Translations under genes and position numbers: made by a program
Assembly (NCBI RefSeq): GCF_038246755.1
Contig: NZ_CP134706.1
Location: 558,001-622,000 of the forward strand
DNA: 64,000 nucleotides
From: Micromonospora sp. FIMYZ51
Lineage (GTDB): Bacteria > Actinomycetota > Actinomycetes > Mycobacteriales > Micromonosporaceae
Direction: 5' to 3'
The notes under the pieces: generated by a model
What the model was told of the DNA's origin: nothing
Databases searched by the model: none
Seen by the model: the letters and a program-made list of their open reading frames with translations, nothing else
Shown here: piece after piece, positions 7,976 to 19,985 of the stretch
Position numbering within the stretch: the stretch's first letter is position 1
Layout of the letters: each line of letters opens with the position of its first letter

Positions 7976-8785
7976 TCAGGCCGCGTGACGGCGGCCGTGC
8001 TCCGGGGCGTGGGCGCCGTGGCGGGCCTGGGCCGAGTAGGGCGGCAACAGACGCAGGGGAGTCGGCTCCTCGGTCTCGTCGAGCCGGAGCCGCCAGCGGG
8101 ACCGCTCAGGCCGACTCCGGTCGCTGGGGTCACCAGGCTGCCGCGAGCCGCCGGCCAGCAGCACGGTGATCAGATAACCGACCACCAGGAAGCCGTGGCT
8201 GACCAGCCGCTCCACCGCTACCTGCGAGGCGACGAGATCGTTCACCGACAGCAGCACCAGGGTGGCCACGAAGGCGCTGAGCATCGGCAGCAGCCCCGAC
8301 GGCGAGGTCCGGCGCAGCGCGACGAAGAGGAACCCGGCACCGACCGCGACGTTCCAGGCGGCGGACTCGTGCCACAGATGCTGGCCGCTGGCGTGCAGGT
8401 GCCCGGCCATCTCGGACCGCCCGATCTGGGCCAGCCCCAGCACCAGTTGGACCGCACCGAGCAGGCCCAGCGCGACGCGCAGCCCGGTGACCCGTTCGGC
8501 GAGCGGCGCGAGCCGGCGCACCAGGTGCGGCGCGCGGGCGACGAGCGGCCGGCGCCACCGCCGGGTACGCGGCGGCGGCGCGGCGGCGAGGATCTCCTCG
8601 CTCAGATCCGGCAGGTCGGTCACCACCTGGGTACGCGCCCGCCGGGTCACCGTCGCCGCCGCGTCCAGCCAGCCACGGCAGCCGGCGCAGGTCTCCAGGT
8701 GCCCGGCGGCCGTGTGTTGCTCCTCCGCCGTGGCCTCACCGTCCAACTGCGCCGACAGGATTTCCCGCCACTGCTCACACGCCAT
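7976..8785 (-). CDS. Zinc-finger (zf-HC2) membrane protein, probable anti-sigma factor
   Basis: This 269-residue protein begins with a zf-HC2 domain (CEQWREIL, then HTAAGHLETCAGC, the Hx3CxxC zinc site near residues 28-37). A basic linker and about four membrane segments (roughly 105-215) follow, then a charged C-terminus. Such proteins hold ECF sigma factors at the membrane. The gene is convergent with the sigma gene, with 46 bases between the stops, instead of lying downstream in the same operon, which is the commoner layout. The pairing is therefore inferred. Confidence 0.78.
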   Translation of the reverse strand: MACEQWREILSAQLDGEATAEEQHTAAGHLETCAGCRGWLDAAATVTRRARTQVVTDLPDLSEEILAAAPPPRTRRWRRPLVARAPHLVRRLAPLAERVTGLRVALGLLGAVQLVLGLAQIGRSEMAGHLHASGQHLWHESAAWNVAVGAGFLFVALRRTSPSGLLPMLSAFVATLVLLSVNDLVASQVAVERLVSHGFLVVGYLITVLLAGGSRQPGDPSDRSRPERSRWRLRLDETEEPTPLRLLPPYSAQARHGAHAPEHGRRHAA

Positions 8786-8854
8786 GTATGGGTAGTCGCT
8801 CCACGGCCCGAAGTGGTTCCCGCCGGGTGCCTGCGCTGTCGGTGCCGAACCTGG

Positions 8855-10654
8855 TCAGGAGCCGCCGCGGGCCGCCCAGGCGTGCAGCGCCTCCCGGTCG
8901 CCCGCCCCGTCCAGGTTGAGGGCCGCCTCGATCAGCGCCAGGTGGGTGAACGCCTGCGGGTAGTTGCCCAGCGCCGTCCCGTCGGCGGCGAGTTGCTCGG
9001 CGTACAGGCCGAGTGGGCCGGCGTACTGGCTGAGCTGGTCGAAGACCTTCGCGGCCTCGTCCCGCCGGCCGGCCAGCACCAGCGCCGAGACCAGCTCGAA
9101 CGAGCAGAGCAGGAAGGCGCCCTCCTCGCCGGGCAGACCGTCGTCGGCCCGGTAGCGCAGCAGCAGGCCGGGGCCGATCTCCAACTCCTGGCGCAGCCGG
9201 TCGATGGTGGCCAGCACCCGGGGGTCGTCGCCGGGCAGGAAACCGACAAGCGGGATCCGCAGCAGCGAGGCGTCCAGCTCGGTCGAGCCGTACGTCATCA
9301 CGAAGCTGTTCACCTGCCGGTTGAAGCCGCGCTCCAGCACCTCGGCGTGCACCGCGTCGCGTGCGTCGCGCCACCGGTCCACGTCCGCGCTCCGGTCGTC
9401 GAGCAGTTCCGCCAGGCGGATGCCCCGGTCCAGGCAGACCCAGATCATCACCTTCGCGTTGACGTAGTGCTGACGGGGGCCGCGGATCTCCCAGATGCCG
9501 TGGTCCGGCTCGCGCCACCGCTGCGCCAGCATGTCGATGTGCCGGCGCAGCAGCGCCCACTGCTCGTCGGTCAGGTCGCCGGTCAGCTCGTGGTACGCCA
9601 ACGCGGCGTCCAGGATGTGCCCGTACGTGTCGAACTGCACCTGTTCGGCGGCCTCGTTGCCGATCCGCACCGGCCGCGAGCCGGCGTACCCCTCCAGGTG
9701 CGGCAGCTCGCGTTCGGTATCGGTGCTGCCGTGGATGCCGATCAGCGGGGACAGCAGTTCACCGGTGCAGATCGAGATCAGGAAGTGCAGGTAACGCCGG
9801 CCCTCCTCGGCGTGTCCGAGGCGGAAGAGCGCGAGCAGCAGCAGTGCCGCGTCCCGGTGCCAGGTGTACCGGTAGTCCCAGTTGCGTACCCCGCCGATCT
9901 CCTCGGGCAGGCTGGTGGTGGGCGCGGCGATCAGCGCGCCGGTCTCGTCGAAGGAGAGCCCGCGCAGCACCAGCGCGCTGTGCCGCACGGCGTCCGCGCC
10001 GAAGCCGGTGTAGTCGCTGCGCGCCGACCAGGTCTGCCAGGTTTGACAGGTACGCGCCAGCAACTCGTCCGGGTCGATCTCGTCGGTGACGTCGTCGTCG
10101 TAGCCGACCAGCACGACCGCCGTCTGGCCGGCGGTCAGCTCCGCCTCGATCCGCAGCACTCCGTCGGTAACCTCGCAGGGCAGGTCCGAACCGACCCAGA
10201 GCGGAGTGTCGGCAACCCGCCAGCGCCCGCCGACCTGCTCCCAGGTCGCCTCCCGGACGCCGTACCCCGGCCGGGGCGTCACCCGGACCGCCAGCCGGAT
10301 GCGGCCCTGCTCGACCCGCACCCGGCGGACCAGCACCTTGTCCGCGCGCAGCGGCTGGGGCCCGTCCCCGGGCGCCACCGCCAGGAAGTCGTGGCCGACC
10401 GCCGACCCGTCCGGAGTCGTCCACCGGTTCTCCAACACCAGGGTGTCCGGCAGGTACCGCCGGCTCGGTTCGGCGCAGCCCGCCACGGACAGTTCGAGCC
10501 CGCCGCCGCTGCGCCGGTCCAGCAGGCGGGCGAGGACCGCGTCCCCGGCGAAATGCGGTACGCAGAACCACTCGACCGCGCCGTCGGCGGCGACCAGCGC
10601 GGCGGTGTGCGTGTCGGAGAGGAAGGCGTACGAGTCGATAGGGGGATAGTTCAT
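8855..10654 (-). CDS. Glycoside hydrolase family 15 protein (glucoamylase/trehalase type)
   Basis: This 599-residue cytoplasmic protein has the bacterial GH15 layout: an N-terminal beta-sandwich (about 1-220), then an alpha/alpha barrel. Key sequence includes GVRNWDYRYTWHRDA in the barrel, the EPDHGIWEIRG segment that holds the expected catalytic acid, and GLYAEQ near the C-terminus for the base. It should hydrolyse an alpha-glucoside such as trehalose or a short glucan; the exact substrate is not decidable here. Its ATG (10652-10654) overlaps the stop of the LLM oxidoreductase gene as ATGA, so the two are translated as a pair. Confidence 0.88.
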   Translation of the reverse strand: MNYPPIDSYAFLSDTHTAALVAADGAVEWFCVPHFAGDAVLARLLDRRSGGGLELSVAGCAEPSRRYLPDTLVLENRWTTPDGSAVGHDFLAVAPGDGPQPLRADKVLVRRVRVEQGRIRLAVRVTPRPGYGVREATWEQVGGRWRVADTPLWVGSDLPCEVTDGVLRIEAELTAGQTAVVLVGYDDDVTDEIDPDELLARTCQTWQTWSARSDYTGFGADAVRHSALVLRGLSFDETGALIAAPTTSLPEEIGGVRNWDYRYTWHRDAALLLLALFRLGHAEEGRRYLHFLISICTGELLSPLIGIHGSTDTERELPHLEGYAGSRPVRIGNEAAEQVQFDTYGHILDAALAYHELTGDLTDEQWALLRRHIDMLAQRWREPDHGIWEIRGPRQHYVNAKVMIWVCLDRGIRLAELLDDRSADVDRWRDARDAVHAEVLERGFNRQVNSFVMTYGSTELDASLLRIPLVGFLPGDDPRVLATIDRLRQELEIGPGLLLRYRADDGLPGEEGAFLLCSFELVSALVLAGRRDEAAKVFDQLSQYAGPLGLYAEQLAADGTALGNYPQAFTHLALIEAALNLDGAGDREALHAWAARGGS

Positions 10655-11607
10655 CGCAGCTCCGGAAGGATGTGGTTGGCGAAGGCGTCGAGGAAGGCGT
10701 CCTGGTCCCGCCCGACGTGGTGCAGGTAGCACTCGTCGACGCCCAGTTCGGCGTACTCGTGCAGCCACTGGGCGTACCGGGCCGGTTCGCTGGAGATCAG
10801 GACGTGCTCGCGCATGTCCTCGGCGCGGACGTAGGCGGTGGCCTCCGCCAGGTCCTCCGGCAGGGCGAGATCCCAGCCGGCGTCGCTGCCCAGGATCGCG
10901 GTACGCCACTGCTCGTGCGCCTGTCGCAGCGCGCTCTGCTCGTCGGTGGCCCAGGAGAGGTGCACCTGCAACAGCACCGGCCCCCGACCGCCACCGCCCC
11001 GGTACGCCTCGACCACCTTTCGTACCTCGGGCAGTGGCTGGTTGATGGTGATCAGGCCGTCGGCCCAGGACGCGGCCCAGCCGGCGGTGGCCGGGGTGAC
11101 GGCCGCCGCGTACAGCGGCGGTGGTTCGGCCGGCCGGGACCACAGCACGGCCCGGTCCACCGTGACCAGCCCGCGGTGGCTGACGCACTCACCGGCGAAG
11201 AGGGCCCGGATCACCTCGACGCACTCGCGCAGCCGGGCGTTGCGTTCCGGCTTGCTCGGCCAGCGCTCGCCGGTGATGTGCTCGTTGAGTGCCTGGCCGC
11301 TGCCGACGGCCAGCCAGAACCGGCCGGGGAACATCTCCGCCAGGGTCGCGGCGGCCTGCGCGACGATCGCCGGGTGGTACCGCTGCCCGGGCGCGTTGAC
11401 CACCCCGAAGGGCAGCTCGGTACGGGCCAGCGCGGCGCCCAGCCAGGACCAGGCAAAACCCGACTCGCCCTGCTCGGGGCCGAACGGGGCGAAATGGTCC
11501 GAACACATCGCCCGGTCGAAACCGGCGTCCTGCGCCGCCGTCACCAACCGCAGCAGCTCGCTCGGTCGGAACTGTTCGTGCGAGGCGTGGAAACCGTACG
11601 CCGGCAT
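10651..11607 (-). CDS. LLM class (F420-dependent type) oxidoreductase
   Basis: This 318-residue TIM-barrel protein belongs to the luciferase-like family, subgroup with F420-dependent glucose-6-phosphate dehydrogenase-like enzymes: AYGFHASHEQFRPSELL at the N-terminus, FDRAMCSDHFAPF, and an AVGSGQALNEH segment. F420 use is family knowledge, not shown here. The ATG at 11607 is chosen because it follows GGGAGAAAAGGG and matches the family start. It is upstream of, and overlaps, the GH15 gene, a pairing that suggests a shared sugar-related role. Confidence 0.82.
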   Translation of the reverse strand: MPAYGFHASHEQFRPSELLRLVTAAQDAGFDRAMCSDHFAPFGPEQGESGFAWSWLGAALARTELPFGVVNAPGQRYHPAIVAQAAATLAEMFPGRFWLAVGSGQALNEHITGERWPSKPERNARLRECVEVIRALFAGECVSHRGLVTVDRAVLWSRPAEPPPLYAAAVTPATAGWAASWADGLITINQPLPEVRKVVEAYRGGGGRGPVLLQVHLSWATDEQSALRQAHEQWRTAILGSDAGWDLALPEDLAEATAYVRAEDMREHVLISSEPARYAQWLHEYAELGVDECYLHHVGRDQDAFLDAFANHILPELR

Positions 11608-11734
11608 CCCTTTTCTCCCGTCGTCGGTCCCGCCAGCGGTTTGCCGGCGGTGCGGCGAGTGTCCGGACATGCCTACGACTACCCCGCCAGCCCGGGGGTA
11701 AGCCCCGGCAGCGCTGGTGGAGGGGAGGTGCCGG

Positions 11735-12955
11735 GTGGTGCGCCCGTTCGTGAACTGGTCCGGCAGCCTCGCCTTCACCCCCGCCGGCTACGCCGAGCCG
11801 ACCACCGAGGAGGAGGTGCGGGAGCTGGTGCTGCGGGCCCGCGAGTCGGGCACCACCCTGCGCCCGATCGGCTCCGGACACTCGTCCAGCCCGCTGGTGC
11901 GTACCGACGACGGCACCCTGGTCAGCCTCGACCGGCTGGCGGGGGTGATCGATCAGGTCGATGAGTGCGCGACCGCCTGGGCCGGTACCCGGCTCAAAGC
12001 GCTCGGCGAGGGCCTCTACGAGGCCGGACTGGCGATGGACAACCTCGGTGACGTCGACTACCAGTCGATTGCGGGGGCCACCGCGACCGGTACCCATGGC
12101 ACCGGCCTCGGCTTCGGCAACCTCTCCACGCAGGTGACCGGGGTGCGGCTGGTCACCGGGACCGGCGAGGTGCTGGAGATCTCGGCGGAGCACAACGCCG
12201 ACCTGCTGCCCGCCGCCCGGCTCTCGCTCGGCGTCCTGGGCGTGGTCACCCAGCTGACCCTCGACGTGCAGCCGCGCTACGAGCTGCGCCGGCGGTCCTG
12301 GTGCGCGCCGATCGAGTGGACCCTGGACCACCTCGCCGAGCTGCAACACACCAACCGCAACATGGACTTCTACTGGTACCCACGCAGCGACCTGGCCCAG
12401 ATTCGGACCATGAACCGGGCCGACGAGGTGGCCGAGGGAGAGCAGTGGACGGCCCGCCAGGTGCTGGAGGCCGATCCCTCGGCCGAAGTCCGGGAGCTGG
12501 AGATCGGACCCACTCACCGGACCATTCCGCAGAACCGGGAACTGCGCTTCGAGGAAATCGAGTACATGATCCCCTCGGAGGCGTTCCCGGCCTGCTTCGC
12601 CGAGGTGCGGCGGCGGATCCTGCGCCGGCATCGCCGCACGGTGGCCTGGCGGGTGCTGGTGCGCACCATCGCCGCGGACGACATCTGGCTGAGCAACGCG
12701 TACGGCCGGCTCACCACCACCATCGCCTGCCTACAGAACACCTCGCTGCCGTACGAGGACTACTTCCGCGACATGGAATCCGTCTTCCGGCACTACGGCG
12801 GCCGGCCGCACTGGGGCAAGAAGCACTGGCTGACCGCCCGCGAGCTGCGTCCCCTGCTGCCCCGCTGGGACGACTTCCAGGCCGTGCGGCGCCGGCTCGA
12901 CCCGGACGGCGTGTTCCTCACCCCCTACCTGGCCCGGCTGCTCGGGGAGTCGTGA
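11735..12955 (+). CDS. FAD-linked sugar/alditol oxidase (ALO family)
   Basis: This 406-residue protein has an N-terminal FAD-binding type-4 domain with GSGHSSSPL, whose His is in the position used for covalent flavin in the family. The SIAGATATGTHGTG flavin loop and a C-terminal ALO domain ending near HWGKKH follow. Relatives oxidise sugar lactones or alditols such as xylitol with O2. The start is taken as GTG 11735 because AGGGGAGG lies just ahead of it; GTG 11738 is also possible. Its TGA overlaps the ATG of the next gene by one base, so the two are coupled. Confidence 0.85.
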   Translation: MVRPFVNWSGSLAFTPAGYAEPTTEEEVRELVLRARESGTTLRPIGSGHSSSPLVRTDDGTLVSLDRLAGVIDQVDECATAWAGTRLKALGEGLYEAGLAMDNLGDVDYQSIAGATATGTHGTGLGFGNLSTQVTGVRLVTGTGEVLEISAEHNADLLPAARLSLGVLGVVTQLTLDVQPRYELRRRSWCAPIEWTLDHLAELQHTNRNMDFYWYPRSDLAQIRTMNRADEVAEGEQWTARQVLEADPSAEVRELEIGPTHRTIPQNRELRFEEIEYMIPSEAFPACFAEVRRRILRRHRRTVAWRVLVRTIAADDIWLSNAYGRLTTTIACLQNTSLPYEDYFRDMESVFRHYGGRPHWGKKHWLTARELRPLLPRWDDFQAVRRRLDPDGVFLTPYLARLLGES

Positions 12956-13362
12956 TGGCAGAACTCGGCGCGCGGGTGTGGCTGGTGCCCGGTGGTCGCA
13001 TCCCCTTCAGCGACACCGCTGCCGAGCGAGAGCTCAGTGGCGGCACCGCTGCCGAGCCGGAGTTCACCAGCTTCGACCAGCTCTGCGTGCTGAACACCAC
13101 CGACCGCACGGCGGAGCTGTCGCTGGACTTCTACTACGAGGACACCGACCCGGTCGGGCCGTACCGGCTGGTCGTCGATGCCCGGCGGATCCGGCACGTA
13201 CGGATCAACGACCTGATCGATCCGGAGGCGATCCGCCTCGACCGCCCGTACGGTTGTCTGGTGCGTTCCCCGGTGCCGGTGGTGGTGCAGTTCCTGCGCC
13301 AGGACACCCGGCTGCCGGACACGGTGGCACTCACCGGGTTGATGGCCTATCCCGCCGACTAG
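12955..13362 (+). CDS. Sensory rhodopsin transducer (ASRT) family protein
   Basis: The 135-residue protein aligns by eye with the Anabaena sensory rhodopsin transducer along its whole length: VWLVPGGRIPF, CVLNTTDR, YYEDTDPVGPYRL, the ARRIRHVRINDL strand and the VVVQFLRQDTR segment. In Anabaena the tetramer binds a microbial rhodopsin and DNA. No rhodopsin gene is visible in the window, and homologues of this kind in non-rhodopsin bacteria are thought to bind sugars or nucleotides. Its translation is coupled to the sugar oxidase, so a sugar-sensing or binding role fits better. A short duplicated TAAE-type segment lies near residues 20-35. Confidence 0.85.
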   Translation: MAELGARVWLVPGGRIPFSDTAAERELSGGTAAEPEFTSFDQLCVLNTTDRTAELSLDFYYEDTDPVGPYRLVVDARRIRHVRINDLIDPEAIRLDRPYGCLVRSPVPVVVQFLRQDTRLPDTVALTGLMAYPAD

Positions 13363-13389
13363 GGCCCAGCCGACCGGGTACCCCCGGCC

Positions 13390-14502
13390 ATGCGGATCTC
13401 GGCGGAGGGCCTACGTGGCCGCGCCCGGGCCATGAGTTGGCAGACGTACCGACGGTTGCAGCAGTATCTGCTGCTGGCCGTGCAGGGCGGGCTGGCCGCG
13501 TCGCTGGCCTGGGTGGTCGCCGGCCAAGTGCTCGGTAACCCGGAACCGACCTTTGCACCGGCCGCCGCGGTCGGTGTGATCGCCGCGTCGATCGGCCGGC
13601 GTGCGATGCGTACCATCGAACTGATCATCGGTGTGGTGCTCGGCATCCTGATCGGTGACCTGCTGGTCGAGACGATCGGCAGCGGCGCCTGGCAGACCTT
13701 TGTGATCGTGTTCGTTGCGCTGCTGGTGGCGGTGGCCGTCCGGGGCACCGGCGCTCTGGTGACGCAGGCCGGCGGTACGGCGGTGCTAATCGCCACGCTC
13801 ACCCCGAACGCACCGGACATCAACCTGCCCCGGACGGTCAACGCGCTGGTCGGCGGCGTGACCGGGCTGGCGGTGGTGTTGCTGATCGCGCCGATGAACC
13901 CGACCCGCAGCGTGCGTCGCGTCGCCGGCCCCGCGCTGGACACCTTCGCCCGGCAGATGACCGCCGCTGCCGAAGGACTGGCCAAGGGGGACGCCCGCAA
14001 GGTCGAGCAGGTCCTCGACGACATGCGCGCCTCCGAGGCGGAACTGCGACAGATCCGGGAGGTGGTGACCGCAGCCGGGGAGGTGGTCCGGTTCGCGCCG
14101 CTGCGCTGGCGCCGACGGCGGGCGTTGGCCGCGTACCGGGCCGGGGCGGAGCACCTGGAAAGGGCGTTCCGCAACAGCCGGACCCTGGTCCGGCGGATCT
14201 CCACGGCACTGCGGGACGGTGAGCCGGTGCCGGCCGATCTCCCCGCCGCCGTCGAGCACTACGGCCAGGGGGTGCGCCTGCTGCACCAGGAGTTCCTCCA
14301 GATGTGCGAGCCGCTGCGGACCCGGGAGCGGGTGCTGTGGGCGGTCCAGGAGGCGGGTGCGGCGTGCCGGCAGCAGATCGGCTTCTCCGGCACCATCGTG
14401 GTGTCCCAGCTGCGGACCATCGCCAACGACATGCTGCGGGCCACCGGCCTACCCGGCAACGAGGCCCGCCGACTCGTCCGCCGCGCGGCTGCCGGCGGGT
14501 AG
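13390..14502 (+). CDS. FUSC/aromatic acid exporter family membrane protein
   Basis: This 370-residue protein has a membrane half (about 25-180, five to six helices, with the FAPAAAVGVIAASIGRR segment typical of FUSC-like proteins). A soluble, helical, Arg-rich C-terminal half (about 190-370) follows. Family members include the aromatic acid exporter AaeB and fusaric acid resistance proteins; substrates of actinobacterial forms are unknown. No clear ribosome-binding site precedes the ATG at 13390, and a second in-frame ATG at 13432 is also possible. It lies 27 bases after the ASRT-like gene, so cotranscription is possible. Confidence 0.75.
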   Translation: MRISAEGLRGRARAMSWQTYRRLQQYLLLAVQGGLAASLAWVVAGQVLGNPEPTFAPAAAVGVIAASIGRRAMRTIELIIGVVLGILIGDLLVETIGSGAWQTFVIVFVALLVAVAVRGTGALVTQAGGTAVLIATLTPNAPDINLPRTVNALVGGVTGLAVVLLIAPMNPTRSVRRVAGPALDTFARQMTAAAEGLAKGDARKVEQVLDDMRASEAELRQIREVVTAAGEVVRFAPLRWRRRRALAAYRAGAEHLERAFRNSRTLVRRISTALRDGEPVPADLPAAVEHYGQGVRLLHQEFLQMCEPLRTRERVLWAVQEAGAACRQQIGFSGTIVVSQLRTIANDMLRATGLPGNEARRLVRRAAAGG

Positions 14503-14703
14503 CAGCACCTCGGCACGCTTCACCGCCTGCTCCACCCGTCCCGAGCCACCCGACGCCGCAATCCCACCCGGCGATATCGTCGGTGGTTTCGACCTGATAA
14601 GGGTGCTTTGTTCCGGAAGATGGATAGACGCAACGTCCGGCCGTCCCGGCTCGGGCGTCGACCGGGCGGCGGCCCTGATTCCGATTTCTGAATCGTCGGC
14701 GAG

Positions 14704-17427
<2,724 letters not shown>

Positions 17428-17444
17428 CCGGTCGGCGAACCAGG

Positions 17445-18773
17445 TCACAGCGCGAGCACCAGGTACGCGACGGTGAAGTAGATGATCAGCCCGGTCGCGT
17501 CGACAAGCGTGGTGACCATCGGTGCGGAGACCACGGCCGGGTCGATGCGCAGACGCTTGGCCAGCAGCGGCATGGTGGCCCCGACAGCGGCTGCCCAGGC
17601 GCAGATCAGCACCAGCGAGATCCCGACCACCAGGGCGATCTGGGCATCGACCACGACCGCGCCGACGACCAGGCCGACCAGCGCCAGCAGGGAGCCCAGC
17701 AGCAGACCGACCCGGGCCTCCCGCCAGATCAGCCTCGGCAGGTCCGAGCCGCGCAGCTCGCCGAGGGCGAGAGCGCGTACGGCCGAGGTGGTGGCCTGGG
17801 CCCCGGCGTTGCCGCCGGTGCCGACGAGCAGCGGGATGAACAGGGCCAGCGCGGTGACCTGTGCCAGGGTGGTCTCGAAGACCTGGAGGACGTTGACCGT
17901 GAGCACCGAGGCGACGATGAGCAGCAGGAGCCAGGGGGCGCGGGAGCGGGCCAGCCGCCACACGCTTACCGCCATGTAGTGCCCCGGCCAGGGCGCGGTG
18001 CCGGCCTGGCGGGCCACGTCCTCGGTGTCCGCAGCCTCGATGATCTCCATCGCGTCGTCGATGGTGAGCAGGCCGACCAGGCGGTCCTCGCTGTCGATGA
18101 CGGGGAGCGCGAGGAGGTTGGTCTCCCGCATCAACCGGGCGGCGTCCTCGGCCGGGTCGGTGGCCCGGACCCGGGGCACCTCGGTGTCGACCAGGTCGGC
18201 CACTGCCGCGTTCGCCGAGCTCAACACGAGGTCTCGCAGCTCCACCACGCCGACCAGGCAGCGGCCCGGGTCGACCACCGGCAGCACGTACACCGTCTCG
18301 GCGTCGGTGCCCTTCCGGCGTATCACGTCGAGGGCCTCGGCCGCGGTGACCTGGCGGGGCAGCGCGACCGTCTCCGGGGTCATGATCTGGCCGACCGAGC
18401 CCGGCGGGTAGCCCAGCAGCTCGGCGGTCATCTGCCGCTCGCGCGGCGACAGCCCGGCGAGCACCCGCCCGGCGACCTTGGCCGGCGCCTCGGTGAGCAT
18501 CCGGGCCCGGTCGTCTGGGGCCATCGCCTCGACCAGGTCCCGGAATGCCTGGTCGCGCAGGCCGAGCAGGATGACCTGCTGGTCGACGGGCGCCAGTTCC
18601 TCGAACACCAGCAGGGCGCGGTCCTTGTCGAGCAGCCGGAACGGCACTCCGGCGGCCACGCCGTCGAGCCGGGCGAGCGCGTCGGCGATCTCGTGCGGTG
18701 GGTGGGTATCCAGCCACTGGCGGATCAGGTCGAGGTCGTTGCGGTCGACGAGCTGCTGCAACGCCACGGTCAT
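17445..18773 (-). CDS. mgtE: MgtE magnesium transporter
   Basis: The 442-residue protein has the MgtE order: an N-terminal helical domain (about 1-125) and two CBS domains (about 130-255), which sense cytoplasmic Mg2+ in the family. A five-helix pore (about 280-442) follows with the signature GTGGNAGAQATT. The ATG at 18773 is chosen over an upstream frame because GGAGGTG lies right before it and the protein then matches family length. I saw no Mg2+ riboswitch-like structure in the short 5' region. Confidence 0.92.
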   Translation of the reverse strand: MTVALQQLVDRNDLDLIRQWLDTHPPHEIADALARLDGVAAGVPFRLLDKDRALLVFEELAPVDQQVILLGLRDQAFRDLVEAMAPDDRARMLTEAPAKVAGRVLAGLSPRERQMTAELLGYPPGSVGQIMTPETVALPRQVTAAEALDVIRRKGTDAETVYVLPVVDPGRCLVGVVELRDLVLSSANAAVADLVDTEVPRVRATDPAEDAARLMRETNLLALPVIDSEDRLVGLLTIDDAMEIIEAADTEDVARQAGTAPWPGHYMAVSVWRLARSRAPWLLLLIVASVLTVNVLQVFETTLAQVTALALFIPLLVGTGGNAGAQATTSAVRALALGELRGSDLPRLIWREARVGLLLGSLLALVGLVVGAVVVDAQIALVVGISLVLICAWAAAVGATMPLLAKRLRIDPAVVSAPMVTTLVDATGLIIYFTVAYLVLAL

Positions 18774-18914
18774 GCGATCACCTCCGCCAGTTTCGCCGCC
18801 GTCGCCGGGTAGTCGGATCTGGTCGGCCGCGCCGATCAGCCGATCTTGGTGGGCCGGATGATGCACACCTACCCAGCAGGCCCGGGGGCTGAACCGTTGG
18901 GCCGGTGAAGCGGG

Positions 18915-19289
18915 TCAGGACCACATGGCCTCGGCGACGGTGACCCCGACGAAGGCGGCACCGAGCGCGGCGCCGACGCTGACACCGGCGTTGATCAGCG
19001 CGTAGCGGTGGGCGCCGTCCTCGAAAAGCCGGACGGTTTCGTAGCCGAAGGTCGAGTAGGTGGTCAGCGCCCCGCACAGGCCGGTGCCGAGCAGGGCGAC
19101 CAGGGAACCGGGTACCGCGCCGACGGCGGCGCCACCGATGAGCACGCCGAGGACGAGCGAGCCCACGACGTTGACGCTGAGGGTGCCCCAGGGAAACGCG
19201 GGACCGCACCGGGCCTGCATGGCCCGGTCGACCAGATAGCGCAGCGGCGCCCCGAGCGCGGCACCGAGCGCCACCAGGATGACAGTCAT
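18915..19289 (-). CDS. crcB: Fluc/CrcB fluoride channel subunit 1
   Basis: This 124-residue four-helix protein has the CrcB signatures: ALGAPLRYLVDR near the N-terminus, FPWGTLSVNVVGSLVLG and the GALTTYSTFGYE loop that lines the fluoride pore. Fluc channels export fluoride and work as antiparallel dimers. A second crcB immediately upstream overlaps it by 4 bases (ATGA), the usual heterodimer arrangement in actinobacteria. The two likely form one channel of opposed subunits. Confidence 0.93.
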   Translation of the reverse strand: MTVILVALGAALGAPLRYLVDRAMQARCGPAFPWGTLSVNVVGSLVLGVLIGGAAVGAVPGSLVALLGTGLCGALTTYSTFGYETVRLFEDGAHRYALINAGVSVGAALGAAFVGVTVAEAMWS

Positions 19290-19771
19290 CCGCGGCTCCA
19301 GCGTCGCCCGGTGCCGGTGGCCAGGCGGGTAAGCGTCAGGCCCAGCCGGACCGCGACGAGCGCGGCGACGAGGGTGCCGGCGAGATACAGCAGTGCGGTC
19401 CGCGCCGCGCCGGCAGCCACCGCCTGCTGCACCTCGACGGCGTAGGTGGAGAAGGTGGTGTAGCCGCCGAGGACGCCGACGCCGAGGAAGGGCCGGACCA
19501 GTCGTGGCGCCCGCCAGAGCTCCGTGATCAGAACCATCAGCACGCCGATGAGCAGGCAGCCCGAGACGTTTACGGCGAAGGTGGCCCACGGGAAACCAGC
19601 GGGCGGGTGCGGAAGGGCCACCGCCAGCCCGTGCCGGGCCAGCGCGCCGACCGCACCGCCGACGGCGATCGCGGCGAGCAGGCTGGTGCTGCCGACCCGC
19701 AGCTCCGCGCGTTGGCGGGCAATGCCGAGGTCGACATCCGGATCGATCGGCGGTCGCTCAGGCTGCACCAC
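19286..19771 (-). CDS. crcB: Fluc/CrcB fluoride channel subunit 2
   Basis: The 161-residue partner has a longer polar N-terminus (about 28 residues), GGAVGALARHGL, FPWATFAVNVSGCLLIG and GGYTTFSTYAVE. Like its neighbour it has four membrane helices. The GTG at 19769-19771 follows GGGAGGTGGA, a strong ribosome-binding site. I looked for a fluoride riboswitch between 19772 and 19910 and did not find its conserved core, so fluoride control, if any, is by other means. Confidence 0.92.
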   Translation of the reverse strand: MVQPERPPIDPDVDLGIARQRAELRVGSTSLLAAIAVGGAVGALARHGLAVALPHPPAGFPWATFAVNVSGCLLIGVLMVLITELWRAPRLVRPFLGVGVLGGYTTFSTYAVEVQQAVAAGAARTALLYLAGTLVAALVAVRLGLTLTRLATGTGRRWSRG

Positions 19772-19985
19772 TCCACCTCCCTGTCAGTGCACGGTATAGC
19801 GCCGCCGATCGCGTCGAGCGGGTGAGCCCGGGCTCGTTCCGGCCAGCGGTCCAGGCGATCGTCCGTCGTCATGTCTGCACGGTAAGTCCGTACCTGGGTA
19901 CCGGATGCAAGCGGCGAACCGAGTGCACGTTTGGGCCGTTCGAGGGCGGGAACCGGGAGCGAACCCGGAGAGTCAGGAGCAGCGG

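Noticed and set aside
18774..18914. Mg2+ riboswitch upstream of mgtE
   Set aside because: The available leader is short and shows no M-box-like conserved structure.
19570..19872. Leftward frame of about 100 codons overlapping the start of the second crcB
   Set aside because: It starts plausibly (MTTDDRLDRWPE) but overlaps crcB out of frame and resembles no family.
19772..19910. Fluoride riboswitch upstream of crcB
   Set aside because: The conserved core of the crcB motif was not found in this 140-base stretch.
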